Shown here piece by piece: positions 1 to 12,899 of a stretch of 64,000 nt of DNA. The position numbers and the translations under genes are program-made. This DNA is from Linyphia triangularis (taxonomy: Eukaryota > Arthropoda > Arachnida > Araneae > Linyphiidae). The stretch covers positions 88,830,305 through 88,894,304 of the forward strand of contig OZ021725.1 in assembly GCA_963978545.1 (NCBI GenBank). The letters run 5' to 3'. Each line of letters opens with the position of its first letter. Positions within the stretch are counted from its first letter, which is position 1. The notes beneath the pieces were generated by a model. It did no database searches. It was not told the DNA's origin and saw nothing but the letters and a program-made list of their open reading frames with translations.

Positions 1-1763
1 TGGCGCTATTTCCTTCTGCCACGATATCACGTGTTTTATGCTTAACGTCTTGGGGTACGAAGAAGGCATTAGCGTAGAATAATGGGCTCGCTTCCATAGA
101 ATGGAGTGATGGGGATGCTGTGATGGAGGTTTCGGAGCAATGAAGGGATGAAGCGTGAGATAAAGCAGGAGTGGATGCTTTTTAGCTTAGTTGGAGATTA
201 CCTAACTGGATATCTTGTGTATCAACATCTGTAGGGAAGTTCAGTTATGCATCATATATTCAATATGAGAAAGGGAAACGGATTGTATAAGTGCGTGAAT
301 GGCATTCAGGATGTGTGCAACAATTGTTTTAACCTTTACTGAGCTTTGTAATTTGGGTAGAGCATGTAACATTCTGCTATAAACTATTTTTATACTACTC
401 CACTCTTTTTTTATTACTTTCCAGTTATAAGAAATAGAACAGCATAGCTGTTTTTAAAATCACATCGATCATAAAGCGAAAGTATATAAAGAGAGGGTCA
501 ATTTTTGTATGATAAGGTAAGTAGAAGTTTTGTAGAATGAAGTATAAGATGCAACCAGAGTGGAATATATTTTTGGATGGGATAGCTTAGGATGGCCGAA
601 CAAGAGTTTTTATGTATCCACATATCTAAGAAAGTTCGTACTTTCTAGAAGGTAAAATCGTCTGCTTAAATGGCCTCTGTACAATCTTCAGTAGTATGCA
701 GCAAACTACCAATTGTTGTAACCATTTCAGGCCAAATGTTATCTGAAGAATGTCCCAAGGTATGCAACTAACGTTTTATGATACATTGTATGATATCTGC
801 GAGTTATGGAAAATGAAAGTGCAATTTTGTTTAGAACATATGAGTCGCAAAAGAAGAAAACTATAAAGAGTAAACTATAGTGTTGTAAAAACGCAGGATC
901 ACATATTATATGCTTAACGTCTAAGACTAAAATTACGTGGTAACATAAGTCTCTATCTGCTTGGGTGGAGATATTTAGTAATAATTGTAAAAGGAAGACA
1001 CAGATGAGTAGGATAATTTCGAAGCATGTTGAATTGCCAAGAAAATTGAATGTATAAGCATCTGTGGGAACGTCAAGTTAGGTATTGTGCTACCCTCCCA
1101 CCTCACCACATACACACATGTAAGAGAGGTACAAATATAACGGTATGCCAGAATAGCATTGGGACTGCTTTCTGCAGTACGTTGTGAATCAGTAGCCTTT
1201 TTATGCACTTCAATAATATAATTGGAATCAATTATTGTATTCCAAATACTACAGATAATATCAATTTTATAATTATCTTACATGCAATATGGTTAAAGAT
1301 AAATCAATAAATATGTATCAAAACTTAAATAATCTAAGTAATTATTTCGAACCTTCATATTTAGTGAAAAAACAGCTTTTATTTCTGTCAACTAGATCAT
1401 ATTTCTTTCGATATAAGGATTACAAAACTTATCGTATCTAATATGATCAACAATATACTTTTCTTTTAGATCGTAAAATAATATTTTATCCCTTCCAACA
1501 ACTTTTATCTAAATGCTTAGGTACAAAACTCTAAGATAAATTGCATTATTTTGAAAATTCTTCTGCTGGTTATAAATTGTTTAACAAAAAGTTTTGTTAC
1601 CAAACAGTTATTATTTCAACGTCCATCATACACTCCATCAGTTTCGTGTTAAAAAGCACCTTCTTAAACTCTGCAACAAATTGCTCCCAAACATTCACGC
1701 TACATCAATCTTGTAACAATATCAACTTCATCGCCTGCTACACATTTATCCAGGCATCCAGCA
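1..1763. other. Non-coding, no recognised feature
   Basis: AT-rich, with mild GC enrichment in the first 250 bases. The open frames are short and lack domains or splice support. Confidence 0.6.
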
Positions 1764-2015
1764 ATGCGTAAAACTGAATGGTCTATTACAGATCCTTTTA
1801 CGCATGTATTTAGTCACAAGAGGGGAATGCTGTGCATAGAATCTGCCCTTGCTCTCCAATCTGATTGGCTGAATGGCCTGTTGAGAATTGGTGCATGCCC
1901 CGAAGCGGGTACAAGCAAATTACCCGGGCATGGTTCATCGCTTAGATTCCCTTATGCAAGCGCCCTATTTGATTGCGAACGTGTTGAAAGTTCTTTCGAA
2001 TGTTGGAAGAACTAG
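1764..2015. promoter_or_regulatory. GC-richer patch with inverted CCAAT boxes and a hairpin
   Basis: CCAAT-CTG-ATTGG at 1856-1868 is a perfect inverted pair of CCAAT boxes, the NF-Y target. At 1894-1932 an outer stem CATGCCC/GGGCATG encloses an inner stem GGGTA/TACCC. An 83-codon plus-strand frame spans the patch but has no domain I know. Confidence 0.3.
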
Positions 2016-2744
2016 TAATCAAGGATTTTCCTTAGGCTATTGTTAGTAAAGTGGCTTGTGTAAGACTGAAAATAATAAGAACCGTAACGGGAAATAACAT
2101 ATGTTGGGAGTTATAGTGATTTAAGTCTTTTCATTGTATCCTCTAGTACAGCATTTGCTAACCTGTGGCAAGCGTGTACCTGAGTGCACGTGAAATAGTC
2201 TCGGGGTTACACCGGGGGGGGGGGGGGAAGATATAATGGTGAAGATTGATAGATAGATGGTAAATAATGTTTCATACTGAAAAATCAAAGTAATACCACT
2301 GAATCTGAAAAAGTTATGAATTAAAAAGAAATTAATGTTTTTAATTCAATTTATCTGCTGGATTATAATTCATCTGCAATTCAACTATCTGCAGGACCAG
2401 TAACTGTTTAAAAGGAAAGGATCAGTACGTCTTCACCTAATGATGTTTATAATTATACATAACGGGGGTGAAGTGGCGGTTCGTGGAACAGCAATGATAG
2501 GTCAAGGGATACACAAGTTTTAAAAAAAGGGGAGGTTGAGAAATACTGCTCTAGTATGATATAACTTCATTCCAATATTTTCAAAAAGTATAGCAGTCTT
2601 TTTTATAATATTATCAGGGTTTTTTAATATGATACTCGCGTAAATTCCTTTCATTTTAAAGCCAAAACGTTTATCTAGATAATGTACTTGTGATGCAGTA
2701 ATAATTATTATAACTTCTTTCTGGTTGGTTTTTATTTCTTTTTA

Positions 2745-2815
2745 TTAATAAACTTCTTTTTGTTAATAAACTTCTTTTTATTAATAAACTTCTTTTCATT
2801 AATAAACTTCTTTTC
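2745..2815 (+). repeat. 18-bp minisatellite, 4 copies
   Basis: TTAATAAACTTCTTTTT-type units start at 2745, 2763, 2781 and 2799. On the minus strand the 18-bp period reads as a six-residue repeat (KRSLLI/T), which explains the open frame there. Confidence 0.92.
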
Positions 2816-3907
2816 CTTTTATATACTTTTTCTATACTTTTCTTTCTTATTATTATACTTCTCCTTAAATTGTGCTTCTTTAGATCCTTAAACATTAAAT
2901 AGACATACATTGTAAAATAAAATTTCACTATCTTTTAACAGTTATATGAAATGTATAGTTTAAGATAAAAATTTAGTCATCATTCGTCTATTTAGATGTT
3001 ATTTGCTTTTTTTTTTTAATATTTCTTGAAAAAATTAATGAATTTTTTTTGCGAATGGACTGAAAAGTAATTTTGGTGTGTTCATAATTTTCAATATAAT
3101 TTACGTCAGAATGCAATTGCTAGCAATGTTTCAGTTCTACATCACCTGATTAAAAAAACATGTTTCAGCTATACTTTATACAACAGCTATTAGAATTCCC
3201 AATTTAACAGAGGATATGTTTAAATTTTGTATTCCAGTAAATAATCCTTTTAACAATTTTAAAATTTTAAAGTTTACTAATAAAAAAAACACATCAACTA
3301 TAATATCGCTTTCACAGCATAAAACACATATTTTTAAAAATAATTGTCTCTCGTTATAAAAATAACATCTAGTTACAAGTAAGACAGTTTTCTCAATATT
3401 CTGCTCTAAAAGTGCTAGGGTTCGTTATTAACAAGTTCTCCAAATTCATATATCGTTAAAATAAATGCTTTACTATTATAGCTGAAATTCCTCCAAGCTT
3501 TGATTACAGTTTGCTTGTATTTTCATGCAAGTTTTAGATTGTTACTTTATTTTACGAATAATATCTTGCCTTTCTTTCAAAAGCACGTCACGCTATGAAA
3601 ATGGATGTACGCTACGAAAATGGATGCGAAAAGATTAGTAGAATTTTACTGCAGCATTAATTATTAAGTTATGATATAGTTGTCTTATGTATAAAATAAT
3701 ATACCTTTCAGTAAGTTTATTTATTCTTCATACGTTGTAGTTTAATTTATTAAATATTTAACTTTTTGAGATAGTCTATATACGAATAAATTATTATGTT
3801 ACTTTAAGATTTAAAAATTAAGCTTATAATAAGCTTTAAAAACACTCGCCACAAAATATAACATCCATCAACAATATATAACATTCAAGGAATATACTGC
3901 ATTGCAT

Positions 3908-4265
3908 CATCTTATTACACACTCATATGCTTTTAATTTTTCCATGATAATGATAATGTGTAATGTCCTTTAATGATAATGTGTAAATGTAAGAAAAAAT
4001 TATATTACAAAAAAATATATGTTAGCATACTAACAGAGATACATATTTACACAAAAATGAATATACAATGGAAAGATGTTAGTAGATGATACCACTGAAT
4101 CCTCTTATTAAACTCTCATATGTTTTTAATTTTTACTTAAATGATAATGTGAAAATGCAAGAATAAAATATATTTAAAAAATATATGTTAGCCTACCAAC
4201 AGAGATACATATTTATACAAAAAATTAATATATGATGGAATATATTAGTGGATAGCACACTTTCA
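3908..4265 (+). repeat. Imperfect tandem duplication
   Basis: Shared blocks are CTCATATG.TTTTAATTTTT (3922 and 4115), ATATATGTTAGC.TAC.AAC (about 4016 and 4182) and AGAGATACATATTTA. Spacing falls from 193 to 166 bp because copy 1 contains an extra TAATGATAATGTGTAA-type insertion. Confidence 0.85.
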
Positions 4266-5359
4266 TTTCCAAAACAAGCTCTTCAATTAGGAAAATTCCT
4301 CCAGTTTTGGATACAGTATATCATAAAACCTTCACAAGTCTAAAGAGATATATACATCATTTCTTCAGTAACAATGAGTGTGTTGTTAAAATTTAAAGTA
4401 AGGTAATATAATGAACAGAATATAACAAACAAAAAAACAAATCCTAACTTATTTCATCTAGAAAAATATTTCTTAAAAACTTAAAAACTTTCTTTCTCAC
4501 TGTAGAATTCATACAATTTATTCCCTGCAGAAATTCGCTTTTCATTTTAATCAAAGCGAATTTAAAATCCATTCGATTGCGAAACCTCTTAAGGATAAAA
4601 GATTCTTTTCAGAAAATTTCTCTGGGTATGACTTCTTAAAATAGGGAAAGAAATCCAATTTCTTCGTATTAAAAAGCGTACCCAGAAGTTTTACGCACAT
4701 ATGAAATAAATTCCGACTATTAAATTGACATTCAGTCGTCCCTGCGAAACACAATGTCCGAATCCCACTATTTCATGCCGTGCTACTCCAGACTTAAAAC
4801 GGTTTCTTAGAGTTTACGAAAAATCTGAAGCTCTAAACATGGCGGAAAACTGGAGCTTTTACGGCTGTAGAATTTATATTTAGATCAGAGAACTATATAT
4901 TAAATAGAAAAAGTATCCCCAACTTTTTGATAACCAAGCAGATAAAAGTTTAATTTAATGTTGCTGGCATTTCTTTAGGGAACGCGCTGATCTTTGAAAG
5001 CGTAAAAAAAAGAGATTTTCTTATTTTCTATTCAACAAATTTTTCCTCTAAGCTTTCATTTTTACAAAACTAGAACTAAATTCTTCGCCTACCTGTTTAA
5101 CGCGTTTTCGCCCCCTTTAATATGGGATGAGATCTCAACATATTCTTTTGAAGAAAAATATTTCTCTTTTTATTCGTAGCTCTTTTAAAGTTTTTTTTTT
5201 CTTTTCTTTTTTTCTTTTGGCGAGCCAAACTTGTGCCGTGTTATTTAATTTGATTCGAGAATTTTTGTAATTTAATTCCGGAGCATTTTTTCTCCCAATT
5301 CGTTGTTATTTCAAAAGTAGGAAACATGAAAGTTTATCTATTTTTTTTATTTTTTTTTC

Positions 5360-5390
<31 letters not shown>

Positions 5391-7094
5391 AAAAAGTAAA
5401 GGAAGCAGGAATGAAGCTCTAACGGCGTAAGTAAGATCATTATTAGGCTGCATTTTACAATTCTCAGGAGATATGATAAAGGATGCTCATTTTTGAAGTA
5501 TCTGGAAATTGAATTGAATGCAGTAAATTAAAATACACGAATCTTAATTCAAACTATTTCGTTGGAACAAAAAGAAAATTGCATATAAATGCGATGTGTA
5601 TTTAAATATTTTTATTTTTCCATTTAAAAAGTGAAGATATATTTAGCGTACTAGCCTTTTTCACATTTTTCAAAGATAGGTTTATTATAGATTATCCTAT
5701 ATAGTTCTACGAATTTAATTTTTTTAATTACTAGAATAAAATGAGATTACCTGTTCAAATAAAAGGTTTTAAGAAAAAAAATTAAATATTTTATTCTTTA
5801 TTGACAACAAAATTTCTTAATTAACTAGATTAAATTATTTTCAATTAGTATACTACATAAAATTAAAATTCACGAATAGATTTTCTTAAAACTTCTTCAA
5901 TAAGTAATTAAATGTAATCAAGTCAAATTACTTGAAATATTCATAAAAATATCACAATGAATTAACCAACTTATGCCATAATTAATGCCCTTTACTTTAG
6001 CTTTCCATGATTTTTCTCAATTCTGTATTCCTTAAAAGGAATACAGAACTTTGTAGTCAGATTATTCTACTTCAAAGCTAATTACTTGGGGAAAAAACTT
6101 TTTGAAGTTAAAAGCTTTTTTTCTTTCTTTCTTTTTTTGGCATAGGTGTTCCTTAGAGAAGATTAATCCTTTGTTTCTGAAGACAGACTTAGAACTTTAC
6201 TCATTTGAGAGCATTGTAGTTAGCAGAGTTATCAAACCAGACTTTTTTTCAGTATATTTTAAAAGATATAGTTATATCCCTGAAACGAAGATGTAATTTA
6301 AGTTGTTATTTTTAAAACAAGGTTAAACAAAAGTAGAACTTCAAACGTTGTTTGACCGATTAGTTAAAGAGACATCAGAAGAGGAAAAATTTAGCGACAT
6401 ACTTCCCAAAAGACAAAAACTAGCTTCAAAAACCTATTTTCTTAAACATCTTCCTCTGAAAATTCCGTCTGCTGAATACGAATAGTTACTATTTCACAAA
6501 AAATCAATCGAAGGTATTATTAAGATCTTTTAAAATAAATATTTTACAGAATATCTTAAACAATAAGTTGTGTGAGCCCAAACTTTGTTTTCTTGAAAGG
6601 TTACAATTTTCAAGAATATGTTTATAAAGCACATCAACTTTAAGATACTAAATCTCAACTCAAATTGGAGTGTATAGAACAGTAATGTATTTAATTTCTT
6701 TATTCCTCAAATGCGAATTAAGTTAAATCATTAACATGTCCATGCTTTGTATACCTATAGATTCATCTTTTCACATTATCAGCCAGAGTATGATTTTGAA
6801 GCATAAAAATTGTTATACCTCATGTTCAACAGTAATTAAATTTAAAGGAAAAATAATTAATGTTTATAATACACTTTAACAAGTTTTCATAGTAGCGCAA
6901 AAAATTTAATAATTAATTTAGTTCATAAAGACAAAGTTTTTAATATAAATCCTTTATAAGCATTCCCAATTTTTTTAGCACCGTTTCGGTTGTCAGCGTG
7001 TGTTTGGTGTCTGCATCTAATTTTAAATATTAAAAACATCTCCATCAGCAAAATATGCGGTAGACTATGTTCCAAACTTTATTTATTAAAAATT
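4266..7094. other. Non-coding AT-rich stretch
   Basis: It holds the A29 run and a single YY1-like motif, AACATGGCGG at 4836-4845, in a modestly GC-richer spot. Nothing else can be supported. Confidence 0.6.
5360..5388 (+). repeat. A29 run
   Basis: One of only three A runs of 18 or more on the plus strand (the others are 22787-22812 and 43360-43383). It follows T-rich sequence and may mark an old retrocopy tail. Confidence 0.95.
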
Positions 7095-7465
7095 AATGTG
7101 AGTTTATGCATTCATGTCCAAATATCTTTTATTTATTCTGATTAAAACAATTTTGGCAACAGAAAAGAGTTTCAACAACGATCGGTTAAAATTCTTTCAC
7201 TTTACCGCGTTAACAGGAAATATTTTCAACAATTATCAATTGAAAGGGATTTATTTGTATTCCAAAATGATTATAGAAACGTGTGTAAAAGCGACCTTTT
7301 AGTGACAGTGACAGCCCCTAAAACTTGATAGAATGCATTTTCATCGACATCGAATCTATCTGCCAAGTTTCAACCCCATCAGATGACGGCAAGTGGGTTA
7401 ATTATACTAACACAGATTTTACCGGCAACCACAAACAAAATTGAAGTTAATTTATAAAGAATTTT
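7095..7465. repeat. Dispersed repeat related to 37.8-38.3 kb
   Basis: About 370 bp, from TTTATGCATTCA through CTTTTATTTATTCTGATTAA, GTGTGTAAAAGCGAC, GACAGCCCC, ATAGAATGCATT and ATCTATCTGCCAAGTTTCA, recur in the same order and orientation at 37950-38265. The class is unknown. A 62-codon frame at 7114-7302 lies inside the repeat and is not credible as a gene. Confidence 0.8.
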
Positions 7466-8286
7466 TAAAAAATAACACTAGTATTTTATCTTTTAACTTA
7501 CTCTTTTACATTTATTAATAGTCTTTAAAAAGTGGTGTAATACTTGGTAAAACAATTTAAAACAATACTTCAGGAGATAATGTAGCAAAAAAAAGGGAGC
7601 TTTCAAGTCTATTGGACAGGAATAGGATTCTTAGGAACCTAAATGATATAAAATATTTTTTGAACGCTAATTTTTACCATCCTAATTGTTGATCCAAGAA
7701 CAACAATACATTTCACGAAGATTCTTATATATTTTTCTACCAAGTACATACAAAATCAATAAAAAAATCGTGAGTAAAGAGTAGTTAGAGTCGCATGTAA
7801 TAATACAAAACAAACCAACCCTAAAAAAAAATCGACCCTAACTCTAATGGTCAGGTCTTAGAAGCATAATCTTTCCGTTTTTCTTTCTTTATATCCTATC
7901 CTCAGAAGCAAGACTAAGAGGCAGGATAAGCAAGTCGAAAATCTTCGTTATTTTTTACGATCCTAACTGTTGATCCTGGGAGGCCATTTCTGGAATGGCT
8001 CTTTTCCTGCTTTGTCACAAGGGTTAATCCTTCGGCCAGCCGTTTCCAAGCTGTGAAGGTAGAGGGAGGCATTAAACGAGCAGAGCTGTTACTCAGGATT
8101 TAGTATTTTTATATATATTTCGCTTTTGCTGCGTCGGTAACTTATTTTCGGATCAACGCCTCCCCGACGTATTTTCATGTTTTTATTTGAAGGATATTGG
8201 CAAAAAGGCTTAGTTAATTCTTATTTTATTAAATATAATTTCTGAATTAGGAGTATGTTAGGTATTTGCATAATCTCTTCTAACTG
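7466..8286. other. Non-coding; short duplicated segment
   Basis: ATCCTAATTGTTGATCC (near 7680) and ATCCTAACTGTTGATCC (near 7960) mark a weak duplication about 280 bp apart. The stretch 7960-8170 is GC-richer and unassigned. Confidence 0.5.
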
Positions 8287-8297
8287 TAGTTTGTTGA

Positions 8298-8455
8298 GCC
8301 CATACCCCAGGCATGCGAGGTTAGCGCTCTGGCCTCGCATGACTGGGGTATCGGGTTCGAATTGGATATTCGCTGTGGTTCGGAATCCACATTAAGCTGT
8401 AGGTCACGGCCCTGGTAAAAAAAAAGTAGGTCGTTGAGCGTACAAACCAACCAAC
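8298..8455 (+). mobile_element. tRNA-derived SINE, family A, copy 1
   Basis: The tRNA-like head carries an A-box-like stretch (TTAGCGCTCTGG) and a degraded B box (GGTTCGAATTG against the usual GGTTCGANTCC). The body (CGCTGTGGTTCGGAATCC, then ATTAAGCTGTAGGT and GGTCGTTGAGCG) is shared with the copy at 31645-31830. The 3' end is the short repeat AAACCAACCAAC. The element is flanked by an 11-bp target-site duplication with one mismatch: TAGTTTGTTGA at 8287-8297 and TAGATTGTTGA at 8456-8466. The head also contains a strong hairpin, listed separately. Such elements are copied by RNA polymerase III and mobilised by a partner LINE. Confidence 0.85.
8302..8351. repeat. Inverted repeat, 19-bp arms, in the SINE head
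   Basis: The arms at 8302-8320 and 8333-8351 match at 18 of 19 positions (ATACCCCAG then GCATGCGAGG, complemented by CCTCGCATG and CTGGGGTAT). The 12-base loop holds the A-box-like sequence. A normal tRNA head does not form one continuous stem of this length. Confidence 0.9.
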
Positions 8456-9589
8456 TAGATTGTTGATCAATAATATGTTAGTGGAAATAGAAAACTACAT
8501 CCAGTATGCTGCAATGCAAAAGCTGCAATTTCATTAATATTGTTGCGACATTTTTAGTTACATACGTATAACCTTCATATTTACATTCTACATCTCGTGG
8601 TCCATGAGCAGAATTCTAGTCTTGTATGCAAGACTACTCAGGGAGTCGTACCTAGCTTGGCACTCAAAAAACTTTATTTTCAAACTGAGTTGTGTAAGCA
8701 TATTGATTACGACAAGTATTCTGAATAATCGATGGTCGGGAGATACCTACTAGTTTTCCTCCATTCGAGGCGCAAATAGGATTTTTCCTTTGAAATATCA
8801 CCCATAAGTCATTCCATTTTTGACACTTGAATAATTTTCAGTAGTTCAGATCTTACTGTGAGCTTATTCCGTAGTAGTATAGCTCAAACAACTAAAAATA
8901 TCCAACACAAACAGCCAATCTCATATTCCCAATGCAAATGGCTGTAAAATGTTTTTCAAGAATCTATTAAAATGGCTTTCAGAATCAAAAACGAACGTTT
9001 CTAATTGGATCTCTGAATTGTCTAAACATATCTAATCCAACTCACAACCTACTTCATTGTCCTCAAAAATGTTTAGCGCGGAAATTGTATTCAGATATTT
9101 TTCCTTAACAGAATGAAACGTCCAGCCAGACATTTTAGAGTATTTTTAAGAATGTTAAGGTAGTTTTGGAAGCTAATATAAACCAATACCAAATACTTAT
9201 ATTATGTATGTAAGTACTAAATGTAATGTCAAACCAAAATTATTGTATTACACGTCAATTTGATAAAAGGCAGCTACATTATCAACCTAACAAGAAACAT
9301 TCGTTAAAAACACTTCGTAAAATGGTAAATTCAAGTTTTAGCTACTGCTTTAAACTATATTCAAGTGCCTCAATTTATAAGGTTTTCTAATTGGAATCTT
9401 CTAGGCCAACTCTATACAACTTTGAAAGAAAAATGCGATATCTGCATACAACCCCAAATACCCACATCCCAAGTGGCTAAGCTTCAGCTTTCAGCACTTG
9501 CCCCCAAGCGAAACCGAACACCTTCTAACCCTAATCCCCTCTCGGATGCAAATTCCTTCCAGAAACCAACTGGAAGATCTCTAATTCTT

Positions 9590-9869
9590 CTTCCACAAAT
9601 GACGGGTCACAGCGGGTCCGGCAACTTAATCCGGCCCTCCACCTCAACAGAATTCGATATCCTGCCGGGTCAGCAAGGGGGATGAATCCGGGATTAGTAC
9701 CCCTTCCCTCCCCCCCTTGGGGGAGCGTCAGGTTTTACCAGAGTCCGGTGGCAAAGTCCCGGGGGGTCGTCTCTCAGCGTCACCATCCACCTCTTTGGTT
9801 ACCATGGAGACGCTAAACTGGCCCCGTCGTCAAGGCGATTAGGGCGATATTTCTTGAAGAAGTTTGTTG
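9590..9869 (+). promoter_or_regulatory. CpG-rich patch with an RFX X-box and a donor-like end
   Basis: I count about 17 CpG in some 260 bp, against very few in the surrounding DNA. GTTACCATGGAGAC at 9798-9811 matches the X-box consensus (RYYNYY ATRRNRAC) at all positions; RFX factors use this site at ciliary genes. GTGAGT follows TTTGTTG at 9870, as an exon end might. The ATG inside the X-box opens only a 12-codon frame. The patch could be a promoter with a 5' non-coding exon, or an enhancer. The gene it serves is unknown. Confidence 0.4.
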
Positions 9870-11099
9870 GTGAGTAATCTCTTGCCTGATGAGGAGGACT
9901 CTTCGTCTTGCTTATTATTCAGGGATGGAACTTGAGTATTGTCTGAATAAATGAGATGTGTAATCGGAGACTGGATGTGGATGGTGTGCTCGATGAGATG
10001 GTGCAGTATGAATGCAGTATGAAATGCATTGATAGAGTTTTGTGGATATAGAATTGTTGGTTAATGATTACTTGATATTATTTCCATTTACTTACGTTAT
10101 GAGCTTGTACGTATATGTGATATATAAGTTGCTGTGTCTACTTTCTTGTATTAATTCTCATAATCTTAGAAAGGTAATCTGAAAAATAAAAAATGTCGTA
10201 TGTTGAGGAAGATCCTTTCAAAAATCAAATCCTGAATCACAAATCATTGATTTAATTTATCGAAAAATATACCCACCTGTGTTATAGTTTCTATAAGTTT
10301 CTCAATTTAATCAATTTAACGTTTTGCCCTTAGACCTTTATTGGCCTTAACAATTTGTTTGTTATACGTGCATTAAAATTTATTGTTCTCAAGAAGTGTT
10401 TGACTTCTTCACGAAAGAACCTTATTTTTTTGCTTCTTTCCCAGGGAAGAAAAACTTCACCGTTATAAATGTACACAACAAATAGGTGGTTATTATATGT
10501 CATAACGTTAGAAATTTTCTTTTGTGAGTTGAATCCGTCTTTATCATGTAGCAATATTTTTTTAAGATCTTCCACAAATCCTCAATGCAGTTCAACTTTA
10601 CGAATTTGTTACACTCACTTTTAACTGATGCAAAACTAAATGCTGATATGCGGTGTCTCTTAAGTTCATTTCTTTCATCATTTCATTATTCATATGCATT
10701 TTTTTTCAGTGCTAAATATTTTACCTTTATGAAAATTCATTTATAATATAAAACATTTTATATGAATATTTTAATTATATAATATATAAATATTAAAAAA
10801 GTGAGGGTTTTATTTATGTTTCATCAGGCTTAAAACTCAAAGCTGAAACATGCTACTTTATTTTTTTTTTTTACTCCACATTTCAACCACAATCAAAAGA
10901 GCTTAAACTCCCATCGAGATTTTTCTATACAACCAATATCCAATAAATAACAGGACTTGTGATTTCCCCTCAATTGCGAGTGCTTTTATGAACCTCCATT
11001 GCTTATAATCATTTCCTCAAAACGGTGATGCATTTCCAATAACACAACACTACCGAATACATGAATATTTCCTCCCACCCTTTTTACAAAATCCCAAAA

Positions 11100-11253
11100 T
11101 ATATCGGATTCTCGATCCTCTGGAGCGATTGCGCAACAATCAAAATCGAGTATTTAACAATGAACATCAAAAAAGAGAGTGGAGTAAATCCATTCTTATA
11201 ACTCCCCCCCCCCCTCTTTCCAACCTATAGAATGAATGAGAAATTGAACGACG

Positions 11254-11284
<31 letters not shown>

Positions 11285-11850
11285 GAGAGAAAAAAATCCA
11301 ACGACGCAGGATCGATCTTACATAAATCACTTCTCAACCAGAACGAACCGGTGTGTATAAATAAATAAACAAATACACCCCCCACATCCTCTTCTCCTCA
11401 ATGTATGTAGAAGAAATATCGTCGCACAGTACTTCCAAATGAATAGCAACGAAACTGAAAAGAAGAGATAGAAATACTCTTACAGAGAGATCCAATTCTC
11501 ATCTACCAATAAATCTAAATGGAGGATGGAGAGCAGAATAGTTTGTCCTGGGGATGGGATTGGGAGAAGGAGAGCGACCGGTTGATATATCGCTGGTAAG
11601 AATCCAGGCTCCATCACCGGGTTGGGGTGCAATCAACAGGTCCGTCCATTTTGATGATGGATGGCGAGTCAGACCGGAGTTGTATCCGAGATATCGTCTT
11701 CACGGACGATTGCTCCTTTTCATCCGACTTACATCCATCATTCTCTCTCGCTCTCTGGAGGGAAGGTTTTTATATGGAAGAGGTAATGAAAATGATCTCT
11801 GTAAAAGAGATCTATTATAAGATGACACAAAGGATGAAGTGACAAGGGAA
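11100..11850 (+). other. GC-richer patch with a possible small first exon
   Basis: The patch stands out from its AT-rich surroundings. From ATG at 11519 a frame begins MEDGEQNSLSWGWDWEKESD and runs 25 codons plus two bases to a good donor, CTG|GTAAGA, at 11595/11596; without splicing it stops one codon later. The -3 base is T, which is not favourable. C11 (11204-11214) and a TA microsatellite (11252-11272) lie upstream. I recognise no protein. Confidence 0.2.
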
Positions 11851-12899
11851 GATTAGAAGTGATTCGGTTCTGGTAATGAAAAACGGTCAGGTTAATTCCT
11901 AGTTCGATTCAGGAATCTTAAAGCAGTCAGAGTTAGTCTCTTTGTTACTATTTTGACGATAATTTTGTGACTCGGAGTTAAACTACATTGTGCCGCTTAA
12001 AGTTTATTTCTTCCATTTGTTGCTCTTTCCTGATTTTTATTACGGATTTTAATTCAAAAACTATCGTATGAACCTATAACTTATAAATATGGTAGTGAAT
12101 TATAGTTTAATGCCAATTCCAACTACAGCAAGAATAGATACCTACTATATTTTCATATTTGCTTATTATCCTATCGTTTTGTTTCTCATTAATTACTTTA
12201 TCTTATACTAGCTCACATTTACGACAGATTTTTCCAAACATTCAACTCACTGAATCGCTGATAAAAGTCGATTTCTAAAAATTGACAAACTGATTTTTAA
12301 AATTAAAATAAAATTAACTAATTGCTTAAAAAACGATCTTGTCATTTCAGTGCAGGAAACAGTTTTTAAATTATTTAACCATATAGAACACTAAATGTAT
12401 TACATATATTGTTAAAATAAGTATTCAAAAGGGCTGAAGAACGAATATTTGTCTATGCTTTCTTTCCAAAAAGAATTATGGATGTTATTCTGGATTCATC
12501 GTTAAATCGTTAAATTTAGTTTCAAATTTTCAACAAGTTTTATGATATTCCCTTAGTGTCAAAAAAGCATTCATGTCACATAATTTAAAACTCCAACAAT
12601 TCTTCCATCTTTGTCACCGATCAGAGGCTTAAAATTAACATGCATATATAAAACCATTAAATCTGAGTGAAGCTTTCACAGCAGAAACTATCAAAAGGAA
12701 AATAAAATCACAATCAATAGAAATATCTAGCCACCATAATCCACCAAAGACATACCAGAGTGTCTGTCCAAGTCCTTTGCCAGTCCCTTAAATTTCTTTG
12801 ACAGGTTTGATATGTATAGTAAAGTGGTTATGTGCTATCCAATGAGGCTACTTATAGGGCCACTTAGCAGTTTTGGCATAAAAACCACATATTGTTTTG

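Noticed and set aside
2671..2928. Minus-strand Lys/Arg/Ser/Leu repeat protein
   Set aside because: It is produced by an 18-bp minisatellite whose period is a multiple of three.
9365..9685. A 106-codon plus-strand gene
   Set aside because: It has no domain, and the frame runs into the CpG-rich patch, where stops are rare by composition.
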